From Fragilaria crotonensis (Eukaryota > Bacillariophyta > Fragilariophyceae > Fragilariales > Fragilariaceae), in assembly GCA_022925895.1 (NCBI GenBank), contig JAKSYS010000471.1:1-49940 (forward strand): 49,940 nt of DNA, written 5' to 3'. Made by a program: the position numbers and the translations under genes. Below, one piece after another: positions 20,622-32,386 of the stretch; position 1 is the stretch's first letter; each line of letters begins with the position of its first letter. The notes beneath the pieces are model-generated. The model searched no databases, was not told where the DNA came from, and saw only the letters and a list, made by a program, of their open reading frames with translations.

Positions 20622-21581
20622 ATGACAATGTCGACCGCGCTCCATCCACACAACCAACGAGACGAAGGCGAAGAGCCTCCGCCCCATTCAGATGACCAGC
20701 GATCGTATGTTTCGATTCGCGTCCTGTGTCTCCATGATGCCAACTCCAATGCGAAACTATTACACGAACGTCTCCGGCCTCTCGACGAGCGACTTTACGA
20801 GAAGCACGGCATTGAATTCGTCTACATTAATGCTCCACTAGTCGTGGTTGAGGAAGATATGGAGGCAGAAGACCGCCGGCGCATATGGTGGGAAGCTATG
20901 GAGGATCATGACTACGTCGGACTCGATGCGTCGCTGTTGCACATTCAGCAAATTTGGAAGTCCATGCCATTTTGTGGGATCCTGGCCGTGGGACAAGGGG
21001 CAGCGGTCGCCTCATTGCTTCCCATGTTAGAGACAGGTATTGGATTTGGTGTTTTCGTGTATGGCCAAGCTCTGCTGGAAGAGGATGAACCCATGATGGC
21101 CAATTGGCCGTGTCTGCATATAGTCGACGAGCTCCGTACAACGGACCCTGCCACCCAGCGCCTCGTGACTCAATTGCCGGGCCAAGTTCATGTCGCAGCA
21201 TCACTCAAGCTAACTAATACTGAATGGAATGTCATGGGAAAATTTCTGGTCGAACAAAAGAAGGAGATGCGAGTCAGTGGCACCGGTGAAGAGTTGGTTT
21301 TACAAACTCATTTGCACTTGGTTGAACAAGAAGCCAGTCGTATGATGGCGCAGGTGATCGCTGACAATCCACCCAAGGCCCTCATGGCGGTCATTCAGCC
21401 CAACGCAGAGGTATCGGGATGGTCTGGGCCGAAGCGAAGACCTTTTGGAGCGGAAGGTGGTGGCGCGCCTTGTCCTCCGGAATTTCTGTTGAAACGTGAA
21501 AAGCGATCGACGAATCCGAATGGGCCAAATCGACAGCATCCGAAGGCAGCAAAAGATGAAGACGAGGATGGCTCCTATTAA
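20622..21581 (+). CDS. FSH1-family serine-hydrolase-fold protein lacking the nucleophile Ser
   Basis: The first ATG in frame is at 20622, giving 319 residues. The alpha/beta-hydrolase fold of the FSH1 family is visible: VLCLHDANSNAK at residues 34-45 (family LHG-type oxyanion strand), FVYINAP, RRIWWEAM and DASLLHIQQIW. The nucleophile elbow reads GILAVGQGAAVA where the family has GxSxG. The Ser position is Gly124 (codon GGA at 20991-20993). The acid/His region around HIVDELRTTDP and GQVHVAA is weakly conserved. A C-terminal extension of about 80 residues is basic and Pro-rich. Without the serine it should not be a classical esterase, so it may be a pseudo-hydrolase or binding protein. FSH proteins in other eukaryotes are small cytosolic hydrolases. 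Confidence 0.8.
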   Translation: MTMSTALHPHNQRDEGEEPPPHSDDQRSYVSIRVLCLHDANSNAKLLHERLRPLDERLYEKHGIEFVYINAPLVVVEEDMEAEDRRRIWWEAMEDHDYVGLDASLLHIQQIWKSMPFCGILAVGQGAAVASLLPMLETGIGFGVFVYGQALLEEDEPMMANWPCLHIVDELRTTDPATQRLVTQLPGQVHVAASLKLTNTEWNVMGKFLVEQKKEMRVSGTGEELVLQTHLHLVEQEASRMMAQVIADNPPKALMAVIQPNAEVSGWSGPKRRPFGAEGGGAPCPPEFLLKREKRSTNPNGPNRQHPKAAKDEDEDGSY

Positions 21582-22437
21582 TGTTGGTTGTAGAGCAACA
21601 TTGGGTTTTGTACCGAGGCCCCGTTTAGTGCCCATCCACCGCAAGCAGTTGGGAATCTAGTGGGCTCGCGATGGGAAGTGGCGTCATACTGGTGGGTGGT
21701 AGGTAGCAACCTGAACGATGGGCAACTGCTAGACGGATGTCTGTTGAATGCCACACTTTTGATCATTTGGTCGACATCCAACATCCAATTTGCAGGCTGA
21801 AGGTTGAATGTTGAATGAAGACCCAGTGCACCGGCACATAATAAGGACAATTACCGTAGTTCGAAGTTGCAGGGTGGTATGCATACACATGTGCTGGAGT
21901 ACAGTACCAGGTACCGGTACGTGAACAAAATTGCAGTTTGGTCACTTTGCGAAGTCTACACTGTACTGAGTAGTGGCGTACTGTACTATGGCACGTTACC
22001 AGTACTGGCACCTCACCAGGTGTTTGCGCCACAACCACTCCCAAGGAGGCGTGACCAAAAATGGCAAACGTCACCACGTCGACGTGGTTCCGTTTTGAAA
22101 AGGAATCTACTGCCCTTTTTATGTATTTGATTCCACATTCCTTCTTGGAAGTCCTGCACCCAACTATTGTACAAGAGGATTGGTACAGAGAGGCAATTGA
22201 CGATGAGATATAAATTGCGCACGGAATCCGCATCTGGAGCAATATCATTGGCTCTTTCTCACTTTTTCTCTCGCCACTACATAAACAAAACACGCTCCGG
22301 AGGTCATCTGGAGGCGCTGGCCTAGGGCGACGTTTACCAACTTGCGTTGTCATCCTGTTGTGTTATTTCATTCGTAACCTGTCTAGCTCCAACAGCCAAC
22401 TTCGTTCGCCCTTTCATTTTCTGAAAGCGATAAAGTC
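21582..22437. other. Spacer upstream of the elongase
   Basis: There are no genes. GTAC-rich units are concentrated at about 21895-22015 (GTACAGTACCAGGTACCGGTACG). An ACGTCA site lies at 22068-22073, about 365 bp upstream of the elongase ATG. Confidence 0.5.
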
Positions 22438-23554
22438 ATGGGCGGTGGACCGGCAGCAGCTGACAAGGGGGAATCTGAACATATCGCCCTCAAGGCGGAT
22501 TTCAACGCTGGCGGCTGCGACAAAGTGCCTGTGGAGAAATTGCTGGAGCCCCCATCCTTCATTGCCCGGTATACTTGCGCCTCAGTCCTACTGGGGGCAT
22601 TTGCGGTCTGGGGCAAGCTAACATTCGTTCCAGAGGCAGAAGCTCCCGGGGTGGGAACTCCAATTCACAACTTTCGCGTTCCTCTGGTTCTCACGGTTGG
22701 GTATTTGGTGAGCCTGCCAATTTTGAGAGTCTTCGCAGCCAATTTTCTCTCTAAGAATGTGGATGTCAAACTTCTGCTGAGAGAGTCCATGATTCTTTAC
22801 AATGCGGGCCAGGTATTCTTGAACGCTTGGATGGTCTACAGATTTGTGGATGCTGTCCTCTTTCGGGGGCATCCTTTTGTGGGTGATGTTAATACAGTGT
22901 CAACCGGTGCGACGTACGCAGTTTGGGTGCACTACTGTGACAAATACCTTGAATTCTTCGATACATACTTTATGGTGCTTCGTGGAAAGATGGATCAGGT
23001 AAGGGGCTGCCACTGTGTTTTCGGTGAGGTATTGATGCATCCTGCTCATCCACTCACCCATGTGCCATCAGGTGTCGTTTCTACACGTGTATCACCACGT
23101 CTCGATTGCATGGGCCTGGTGGTACGCAATGTCTGTCTTTCCTGGTGGTGACAGTTATTTTGGAGCTCTCCTGAATTCGTGGATCCATGTTATGATGTAT
23201 TCTTATTATGCCCTTGCATTGTTAAGGATTCGATGTCCATGGAAAAGATTCTTGACGATGGCGCAGCTTACACAGTTCCTCTCCGTATTGATCTACACTG
23301 TTTTCAGCTTTTACTATCTCAAGGATAATGTAACATGGGCCCAACAAACGGCATGGATTGTGCAGACTGCTGAGATGGTGAGTCTGTTCGTTCTCTTCCT
23401 GCACTTTTACAAGAAAGCATACTCGAAGAAAAGGGCACAACGGAAAACAATTGATTCGCGCGATAGCGCATCTGACAACGCAGCGGAAGAGCAAGCCTCA
23501 CTTTCGTCAGAGAGCACGGATGATGTGGACGACCAACCCACAGATGAGCAGTAG
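22438..23554 (+). CDS. ELO-family fatty-acid elongase, PUFA type
   Basis: Exon 1 is 22438-22998 and exon 2 is 23072-23554, with a 73-nt intron (GTAAGG...ATCAG). The product has 347 residues. It is a multi-pass ER membrane 3-ketoacyl-CoA synthase that condenses malonyl-CoA with a long-chain acyl-CoA. The signature box HVYHH (192-196) is preceded by Q in DQVSFLHVYHH, the Gln-x4-HxxHH arrangement seen in elongases acting on polyunsaturated substrates. The other boxes are KYLEFFDTYFMVLRGK before it, NSWIHVMMYSYY (222-233) and QLTQF after it. The N-terminal 30 residues and the acidic Ser-rich tail after about residue 300 are not conserved. The tail ends without a di-lysine ER signal. Chain-length preference (C18 or C20) cannot be read from sequence alone. 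Confidence 0.93.
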
Positions 23555-26217
23555 TTATCTTACACATGACCGTTGACGTAAGTTCACGCATGACGCCCAA
23601 CCGTCATGAATATAGCGATCTACCGTGTTGCGGACATGCCATTAAGTGACGTAACTAGGTGAAGTAGTATTCCGTCGACACCATGATTAAAGATGAGAAT
23701 AGCGAATCAACGAAAGATGGGGGCGTACTGGAGGTGTGATCGCCGTCTTCAGCAAGATCTATTCTACCGGTAGAATGGTCCTTGAAACATAATCCTCATT
23801 AATGACGTTTGTGCGTTCGAGCTTAAACATCTACTGTGATAGTAGTCCGTTTTAATTCCACTCTCAGTACCACCACGTGATAAGGGGTCGTGATGTCGTG
23901 CATTCAAGTGTTGCTCGATTACAGGTCGTACGGTTTATAGCCTACTGTGCTACGGCTACGGACTTCTAAGTACATACTCCAGTACAGTATTTTTAACGTG
24001 AAGAATAAAACGAAATCTATGGCGGACTCTGAACGCTGACTATCCGGATAGATGTTGTTATCAATTAGCTTACATTGCAGTTTACCTTTACCTTTGATGA
24101 TTGCTCACCACAACCCAACAAGTAGCAACTAAACATCTCTAGATGTGGCCATTTCACTCAATTGCAGTCCTTAGGCAGGGTAGCCATGGCAATTCCAAGT
24201 TTGCAGCTTGTGATGACGCCCCATCTCCTTGATGGCATTCCAACAACATCACCAACCAGCATGCCTGTAAACCAGTCCTATGCAGTCCTGACAGTATGCC
24301 CAGCAATGATAACATACCAACACAATTTCCGGAGAACAGCGGTACAACCAATTCCAAATTACTGATGCCTTTGCCATCACAACAACCAGCAATCCCACGG
24401 TTGCTCTGACAGAGAAGTCCACCATTTACCTGGCATCTCCATCAATACTTGCTTCTTGTTGTTGGGTATGTTGTTGAGACTGCATACGTGAGCTGCTGGT
24501 TTGTGGGCGGCGGATTGGTTGCACCAACTTTGATGCCGCCAGCCAACATCTTGCTCAATGCTTCCAATGCAACCAATGGACCAACCAGCATGAAAACCAC
24601 TTCATTCTTACAAACCAGTACGTCCATGACTTCTCCAATGAAGCCTCCGTAAACAGCGCAAAACATGTTGTTGACAGGCCTGCAGTTGCCTCAAGCAACC
24701 CATGCACCAACATAGATGCCGACCAACATCTTAACTCGGATTCCATCTACTAACCAAGGCAGCAATTCATCATGACCTCAGCCACCATCAAACTAAACAG
24801 CATCCCAAAAACATCCCAACAGGGTGGTTGTTGTATTCAACAAGATCAGTTGCTTATGACAATGAGGGTGATGATGCAGATGATGACAGTGGTGCCAATA
24901 TAATCCTTTATGATCGGAGTACAGTGAACAAAATGCGCGTAGGATGTTGAGATCCAGTACAAGTGGAATAGTGGATTTTTAATAGGAGGCTCTACGAAGG
25001 AAAAAATCCACTCTCAGCGCCACTTGTGCAACAAAAATTACCTAAATTATACCCACCCCAAAATTAGAGTACAGTAAAATTATACGGGGACCCCCGTTAC
25101 ACTCCCCTACATAATACCACTTCGGTGGAATTTCCGTACTTTTGTACCAGTACCTGGTATGATTGTATGCCTGTCTCCGAGTATGTTCCTGTACTGTACT
25201 CTACTACTAGAGTCTATGCGTACTACAGGTACCGGTTCAGTACATCCGACTACAATGTACTCGGAGTCGTACGTATGACTGCTTATTGTTTTGTATGTAT
25301 CATACTGTGTATGCAGTATGTATCAGGGTTTTATAAAATAATACTGCAAGCTGAAAAATTTGGTACATTTGGATGCCGGTACGTATTATGGTGTACCACG
25401 TACCACCCCTATGTGGACTTGCACCAATGATCACTCGGTGTGCGAACGTCTTCACGGTTTTTATTACGGTTGTACCGACTCGCTTATTTGCCTGGCAGTA
25501 AATAACGGGTATTTGAAATTTGGTGCGGTAGGTGATTCAGTAACTGTCAGCTGCTGTACCGTCTATTCACACGACAGTACAGCGAGTACAATAGACGATA
25601 GCGCTCATAGCTCATAGTAACCTTCTGGTAAAAGACAGTTATTTCACAATATGTCTCAAGTACTTGGTTTGAAAATATCACCGGACAAACTTGGTATATG
25701 GCTACCACAGGGTGACGCTTACTGGTCAGTGTATTGCCCTCATTCCGGTGGTGGGATATTCCAACGCCTGACGACCTGGTGGTCGGACACTGCAGGCTGC
25801 TGGAGAGAAGGTATTGGTACGGTATAAAACCTGCAGTATAATACCTCCGGTAGCGGTGGTAACCTTTTATCAAACCCTGGTATGCATAGTGCTGGGAGGT
25901 GGGGTAAACCGTGCTATTGCATGCACACGCGTGCATTTATGTGAAAAACATGTATGAAAATAATTCTCCCCGCTTTTAAAAGCCTCTCTCGATTTACGCT
26001 GGAACCTCTACTACCGGTAGTCTAGTAGAGAGAATATTTCTGGAGGATTTGCACTATACATACTATACATACTCGTCCTTCTAATTTCGAATTCCAAAAA
26101 ATCCTCTTTCCTGGGTTCGGTTTGGGGTGTTCGCGGTGTTGCGGACGTCGTCGTACTGTACAACGCAGTACTGTACTACTGATACATACGACTATACTCG
26201 TACTTGACATTTATTTT

Positions 26218-26524
26218 GTACGAAAGCTCAACTCTAGTATCGTACAACATGCTACCGCTAGAACGCATACTCGAGTACTCGAGTAGTTGGACTTGTACTG
26301 GAGTACTACTCCATTCACGTTGCTACGGTACAAGTATGTAGTACTGGTGTACTGTAATCCTCGAGAACGTGGAAGGTCCAGTATCCGAGTACAACCCTGG
26401 TTGTACTCTAACCAGTCCTTGTACTGATACTATTGTGCGTTGGGTGGTGAATAAAAGGCGGGTACAAGTACCAGGTACTCCTACTGTACAAGTTACAAGT
26501 CCTCCAGTACCTGGTACAAGTACC
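26218..26524. repeat. Dense GTAC micro-repeat tract
   Basis: I count 18 GTAC tetranucleotides in 307 bp (about 1.2 expected), in contexts such as GGTACAAGTACCAGGTAC and CTCGAGTACTCGAGTAG. Open frames across it change content arbitrarily and are not genes. Confidence 0.75.
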
Positions 26525-27054
26525 AGGCCGTGGATCAAAATGCTGCTTCACGTCGTACAACACTCTGTGGATTGTGGATGTGCATCGAATCTTTGTACAA
26601 ATACTACTACTTGTACGAGTGTATGTCATACTTGAATTGTACCGACAAAGAGGGTCACATGACACGTGACGAGTTAAAGCAGTTGACGTGTGTCTGACGA
26701 TTCCCACAGTAAAATGAAAGTTAGACTTTTCCATCTTGTCTTCGGATCTCTCTATCCCGGTACCAAGTACTACCGGTACTACTACTAGTAGTGGATTGAT
26801 CGTTGGCTGCTTTGATCTTCTCTGTTCTTTGTGTTTTGAGTTTTGACGTAGCCAGTAGTAGTACATACTCAAAGTACGGGCATACTTTTGGGGGGAGGCA
26901 ACGTTCTTTATCTCAAAATGAGTGTTTTTATTCAGTTGCTCAATCATGACAATATGTGTAAGTAAATGTGCAGAGTCAAGGATTGTCCATTGGCTACATA
27001 TGGATGTGTACCTAACGATAATTCTAATTTAAATGAATGTATACATGCGAGGAG

Positions 27055-27262
27055 CATGCATTAGAATTCTCGAGCATGCAATGGAATGCTTTCGAGAATG
27101 CAATCGCATTCTCGAGCATGCTATGGAATGCATTCGAGCCGGCCAGACATCGTTCACTATGAAACTATAACTACTAAATACGTTTTGATAAAAAATCGCA
27201 TTCTATGGCATGCTCGAGCATTCCATTGCACGCTCGAGCATTCTATGGCATGCTCGAGACAA
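27055..27262. repeat. Large imperfect inverted repeat built from GCATGC/CTCGAG words
   Basis: The left arm (about 27066-27138) repeats CTCGAGCATGCAATGGAATG-like units. The right arm (about 27197-27258) carries their complement (CATTCTATGGCATGCTCGAG). About 58 bp of unrelated AT-rich sequence separate them. The arms could fold into a long hairpin. No target duplication is clear, so calling it a MITE would be speculative. Confidence 0.6.
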
Positions 27263-27854
27263 TTCGAATGCACTGAAATTTTATACCAGTGCCAATCCTT
27301 GTAAACATACATATGCATATATAAAGTATAAAAGATGCTACCAGGTACAAATATATCCTGATGGTCATCAATGAGAATGAACTGATACCAATGGACGACG
27401 TCATCAGAATATCATATATCAAGCTATGAATAAGAGTACAAAAGCAACCCATCTAATTGATGAACCGCACAGTCGGCATTTCGCATTCCACTGCACGCAA
27501 GACGGGAGGGAATCGTCAGACGCACGTCAGCTGCTGTAACTTGTCCCATGTCCCGTGTCCCGTGACCCTTTTCATGTGTACTCTATCGGTAGTAAGGTAC
27601 AAGTACTTGTACAGCTGGTTTTCTGTTCTAAAATCCGGGCGCACGTCCCAGTATTAATTCTACGCTAGACCGATTTCACTGCCAATATGACGTCACGAGG
27701 GCGGGACTTTGTCGTGTTGGAAGCAAGGCTTCCACAATGAGATTTTCAAGCCGTCGTTTGCAACATTTCCATTCTAATCTATAGATTTACCTCCTGCAGT
27801 CACCTTCCTATGTAACTCAGTGAACCTACTGTTGGTGATAAATCTATAGATACA

Positions 27855-30800
27855 ATGGTTGACAAAGGTAAATATGCTATTTTGACTGATGCCGTCATGC
27901 TACTTCGAACAGACATCACGTATGGTCCGAGATTGTCAAATTGCTGGCTTCCTGCATCAACTTGGGCTGAAGCTTTAGGGAGATTTGATGTCAATGCGTC
28001 CCTTGGCGTCATTGATGTAAGAAGGTTCAATACAGGGATGTCCAAGTCGGCTTCTTTCGGAGAATTGATGCACCGATTTGATGGATCAAACACAACAGGA
28101 GTGTTCAGAGTCACATACAAGAACACATTCTATTACTACTTCACAGAGAAATCAAGGCAGATACGGTACCCATGTCCACTTAACAGTGCATGGAACGAAA
28201 AAGTAATGGAAGCAGCCGCAAATGTGCTAGTCATTCCAAGCACAAGATCAAGACCCGCTCTCGACACAATGATAACTACACCTGTCAACACGGAGGCTAC
28301 AACGGGAGGAAGGATCGGAGACATTGTTGAGCAATCACCGAGCAAACGAGCAAGGATAGGAGATACTGGTGCGGCCGCTGTAATGATTGCTGCTGATGCT
28401 TCTAGCTCAAGTTACTGGCCATGTAGCCCAGAGGCATACCGAGTGTTCAAACCACCAAAGAAACATGGGACAACGAATTGCGAGGATGGGAATGATACTG
28501 ATTTCGATTCTGAAACTCCAATGGAAGCACTTCAGAGAAGGATTGTACTGCTTCAAAGCGTTCATGAGGAAGAAAATAATTGGAGGAATGTTGTGCAAGG
28601 TAGAGATATCGACAACGTGTGTACCAAAGCTGAGATATGCGCTGTCAGGCAAAGGGCGACGTTTCTTTGTTATGCGTACCGATTGGCTCTTGCAAAAATG
28701 AATGAATGGACGTGGCAAGACTGTTGCACTGAATCTTGTAAGGTATTGAACACTGTTGGTATGACGCAAGCAACCTTCTATAAAACCATCGCAAATTGGA
28801 ACATTGTGTTCCGTAATTTTGAATGCTTCCCAAACCCAAACTTGTCTGTTCAGTGTGGGAAACGACCTCTTCCTCGAGTTCTCGAAGTGTTTCCATGCGC
28901 AAAGGAGCAGATTGTTGCATTTGGCGTCGAGAACTTGTCACATCTTTCAATTGAAGCAGTCTATCAATTCGTTCATTCGTCTGTAATCCCAAGGCTGGCT
29001 GCGTTGTGGAAACGTGAATCGGTAGTAGACGAAGATACTGCAGAAACGTCAACATTGAGTACAAGTACTACAGCCATTAATCCTACTAGCAATCCTGTCG
29101 ATGTCGATCAAGATGAGGATGATATTGCGCTATTCCTTCGCGCACATAGACTTAAAAACATGAGCTTCACAACAGCATGGCGCTGGATGCGATTACTCGG
29201 ATTCAAGTATGATACGAGAAGGAAGAGCTTCTACGTCGATGGCCATGAACGTGAAGATGTTGTCGCACATCGAAATGCATTCTGCAAGAACTACCTTACC
29301 GTGCTTGAGCCACGTTGTCGGCGTTGGATTCAGCTTCCACTCAGTGAAGCTGCTACGATCAAGACCTTAGACACAGATTTCGGACATCATTACTATGATA
29401 TTATATCTGATGAGACTCGGGTTGAGTTTCACGTTGACTATTGGAAGAATTGCATATCAAGAATCAAAAGGGAGAAGAGGCAGCGCGAGATGTTGAAGCA
29501 AAAACAAGCATACGAGTGTCATCATCAGTCAGGCCCTTGATGATTATTGGTCAAGATGAGTCTGTCTTCGCGCAGTATCTACTGTCCTCCAAACAATGGG
29601 TTGGGCCAAAGGACAAGTGCCACTTCTGCCCAAGTCGGAGGGCGATGGGTATATGCTTTCTGCGTTCGTGTCACGCGAATTCGGCTTTGGCAGGCAGATG
29701 ACAGAGGATGAGTTACAAAGAGTGAATATGGCAAGGCAAACAGCAGCTCTCGGCGGTGGAAATTACCTCGATACAACAGCTGCGATGGAAATCTTGGGAA
29801 CAACGAGGAAGCCGATTTTGTTGGAATCCCCTTCGTAAAATACTTGTTCATCGGAATCAATAATCAGGGTTATTGGAATTCATACCACATGAGTCTTCAG
29901 CTTGAGGATGTGGTTGATTGCCTACGAATCCTATATCCAAGCTTCGATTTTGTATTTTGTTCGATCATTCTCAGGGACACGCTCGCAAACGTGATGGTGC
30001 ACTCAGTGCGATCAACATGCAAAAGAACTTTGGAGGATCAAAACAGCAGATGAGAGACACAGTCATAATGTCACAAGAGGGTTATCTGGGCACACACTCA
30101 CCAACCCTGGGCATCGGAGACACACAGTCAATGGTATTCAATACTGACGACTGTGGCCCATGGTATTTGACACCAGAGCAACGTGACTTACAACGTCATG
30201 ATCGAATAATGGGGAAAAGAAGCAAGCCAATTGAAAAAACAAAGAAGACCCTTCTTGAAGAGCTCAACGAAAAGGGTGTGACGCTCCAACAAAAACGCGG
30301 GTACACTAAAGCCGAACTTCAGGAATTGGCAAGAAACAATTCAATCGAAACTCACAAAGAAGTCGACAAAATCCTATCTGGATGGGAAGGAAAATCTAAA
30401 GGCATGCTACAAGTTCTGTGGGAAAGAGGACTGATTGATCCAAGTGAGTTAGATAAATACACTGTCGACGGAAAGAAAGACACAATTTCAGGGAAGATTG
30501 ACTTACGGTATTCCCTACGCCATCTCATCGCAGAGTGTGCTGATTTCAAGGATGAGGAAACGGCACTTCAGTACCTTGGATCTCAGCTGGGCATCACGGT
30601 ACTTCTAACACCAAAGTTCCATGCCGAATTAGCAGGGGAAGGCATTGAATTTTGCTGGGGTCACGCAAAGGCTTTCTACCGACGGGTTCCTGTATCTCAA
30701 AAGGGGACGAGAGAATTTCAAACAACTTGTGAGAGATTCAACGTGTTCAATCAAGGAGTTGACCAAAGAAAGGATGGGAAAGTTTGCTTCGAGCACGCGC

Positions 30801-31034
30801 ATATATTTGTACTTACCATCATCTTTTGAGAGTCAGCAGAGAATGAGGCAGCAAGGTCGTACCCACAACTTCATCGCCACAAGTATAACAGAAGATCAAG
30901 GACTTCTGTACTCCGAAATCCAACGCCTGATGAAATTGTTCAAGTCTCACAGGTGTGCATTGGACTTCGATCGTGGCTTCGTCAACAGTGCACTCAAAGA
31001 AGCAAAGACAAGAAACGAGGAGGACGAGGTGTGA
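27855..31034 (+). pseudogene. Decayed Tc1/mariner-IS630-like DDE transposase
   Basis: The intact first frame, ATG at 27855 to 29540 (561 residues), holds an N-terminal domain I do not recognise, a winged-helix-like middle part and TTAWRWMRLLGFKYDTRRKS / FYVDGHEREDVVAHRN. That last motif is common in a group of transposases abundant in fungi. The nuclease part follows in broken frames: GQDESVFAQYLLSSKQW (about 29545), FLFDHSQGHARKRDGAL (about 29955), INMQKNFGGSKQQMRD, and IEFCWGHAKAFYRR (about 30645) for the last acid. The frame changes at least five times (near 29525, 29620, 29835, 29970, 30710). The last readable stretch ends at the stop at 31032-31034. No terminal repeats or TA duplication could be identified. 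A TGACGTCA palindrome lies at 27688-27695, upstream of the ATG. Confidence 0.75.
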
Positions 31035-32386
31035 TCATCATGTCGACAGAGATGGATTTTTATGGTCGCAGGAGACAGCTGCTACTAAAACTTGATAAAG
31101 GATATGGAAATAATATGCGTGCATGGTACGAATTGTACACAACCTACGTTCGGACGCTTCAACGAAAAACCAGCTGTACCAGTACTCGTAGAACGAGATG
31201 TTCATTTTCACAGCGTGTACTCGTACACTCCGATAGAGGCACTTGTTCTTTGTACTGCCTGGCACCATGGTTCTGGAGTACGACTACTGTAGTACTGTAG
31301 TACTGTAGTACTTGTACTGGATTACCCTTATTGACCATCCACCGTACTACAGTACCAGGTACTACCGGTAGTAATGTACTGGTACCAGGAACTCGTTTAC
31401 TCGTACGTACTACAGCCTACACAGTACAACCCATGATTGTACTACTACATCGTACAAGTACTGCATACCTACTGGAGCTTCCAGCCACGTTCTCCAGTAC
31501 AAGTAGTCAGTACTCCAGTACCCCGAGGACTCCAGTATTTGTACTTAAGTATTAAAGAAACGCGAGACTCGAAAGGAGTGCAAGTGCTGCAGTAGCAACT
31601 TTGTAATTTTTCCCCTTGCTAGCTAGACTACTGGTAATCTTAGCAGGTGCGTATTGCTGCCTGCTCACAGAATGCGGTGGCTTAAAGTACTATGCCTGTA
31701 GTGCTATCGTCAACAGCAAGGTCAATTACGGAGTAGTAGTAAAGTACAACGCTGTACAGTACGACGTGGTCCGCAGTACGCAGAACCCGCAACACCGCAA
31801 ATTACGAGAGTGACCAGTGACCACAGTTCAGTCGTACGGAATATTCTACTACTAGCTAGTAGAGTACTGGAGTACAGGTCAAGCATAAATCAAAAAGCTT
31901 TTGAAAGTGGTGAATTTTTTAGATGTTCTTCATATGAACGCACATGTTCATGTGTGAATGCTATGGCACAGCTTACCCCACCTCCCTGTTGACTGTGAAC
32001 TTGCTTTACTTTGGCCGGCACAGCACACAATACAGTACTGGTATCATACGCAGGGGAGTAGACTCCGAGTACAAGCAGTAATACAGTCCTTGAACTTCAA
32101 CCGTTCAGTACAAGTATGCTTTCGTATGCGCACGACAAAGGAATGCACACAAATCGAAGGACCGCCTCCTTGTGTAGCATCTCATCAACACATCATCATC
32201 ACCAGCAATCTTTACTGCTCGCCTTGGTCAATGCCATTGTCAATCGTTTCCATAACTCAGCCATTCCATTCTGGAAAACATGTTCTCTTCTCGCTAAGTG
32301 CTTTGGGAAGACACATAAACCAAGTCTGGATTCAAAACTTGTGAGTCCCGCTTTTGGTTGCACTGACGAACAAGGCCATATGCAAT
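31035..32386. other. Spacer upstream of the glycosyltransferase-like gene
   Basis: It may contain the right end of the decayed transposon in its first 200 bp, but no inverted repeat is visible. GTAC tracts fill 31277-31545 and continue thinly to about 31875. No gene is seen. Confidence 0.45.
31277..31545. repeat. Densest GTAC micro-repeat tract
   Basis: I count 20 GTAC tetranucleotides in 269 bp (about 1 expected), including GTAGTACTGTAGTACTGTAG and TCGTACGTAC. The spacing is irregular, so it is neither a satellite nor a CRISPR array. Confidence 0.75.

Larger units (their letters stand above)
23555..27687. other. 4.1-kb gene-poor spacer
   Basis: I see no convincing gene. TGACGT sites occur at 23574, 23647 and about 23803. 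The stretch 24100-24840 is rich in CCAACCAGCATG / CAACAACATC-like words and looks like degenerate low-complexity DNA. A short hairpin (ACAAGTGG...TGGATTTTT paired with AAAAAATCCA...CCACTTGT) lies at 24959-25030. From 25120 on, GTAC-based micro-repeats dominate. Confidence 0.5.

Noticed and set aside
24442-24666. Short hydrophobic open frames in the 24.1-24.8 kb segment
   Set aside because: They derive from CCAACCAGCATG-type low-complexity words and occur on both strands.
29441-29701. Introns as an explanation for the frame changes in the Tc1-like transposase
   Set aside because: Adjacent conserved motifs abut or overlap at the frame changes, leaving no room for introns of 70 nt or more.
31277-31545. 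Repeat-spacer array resembling CRISPR
   Set aside because: The repeated unit is a 4-8 base palindrome with irregular spacing, and the genome is eukaryotic with introns.
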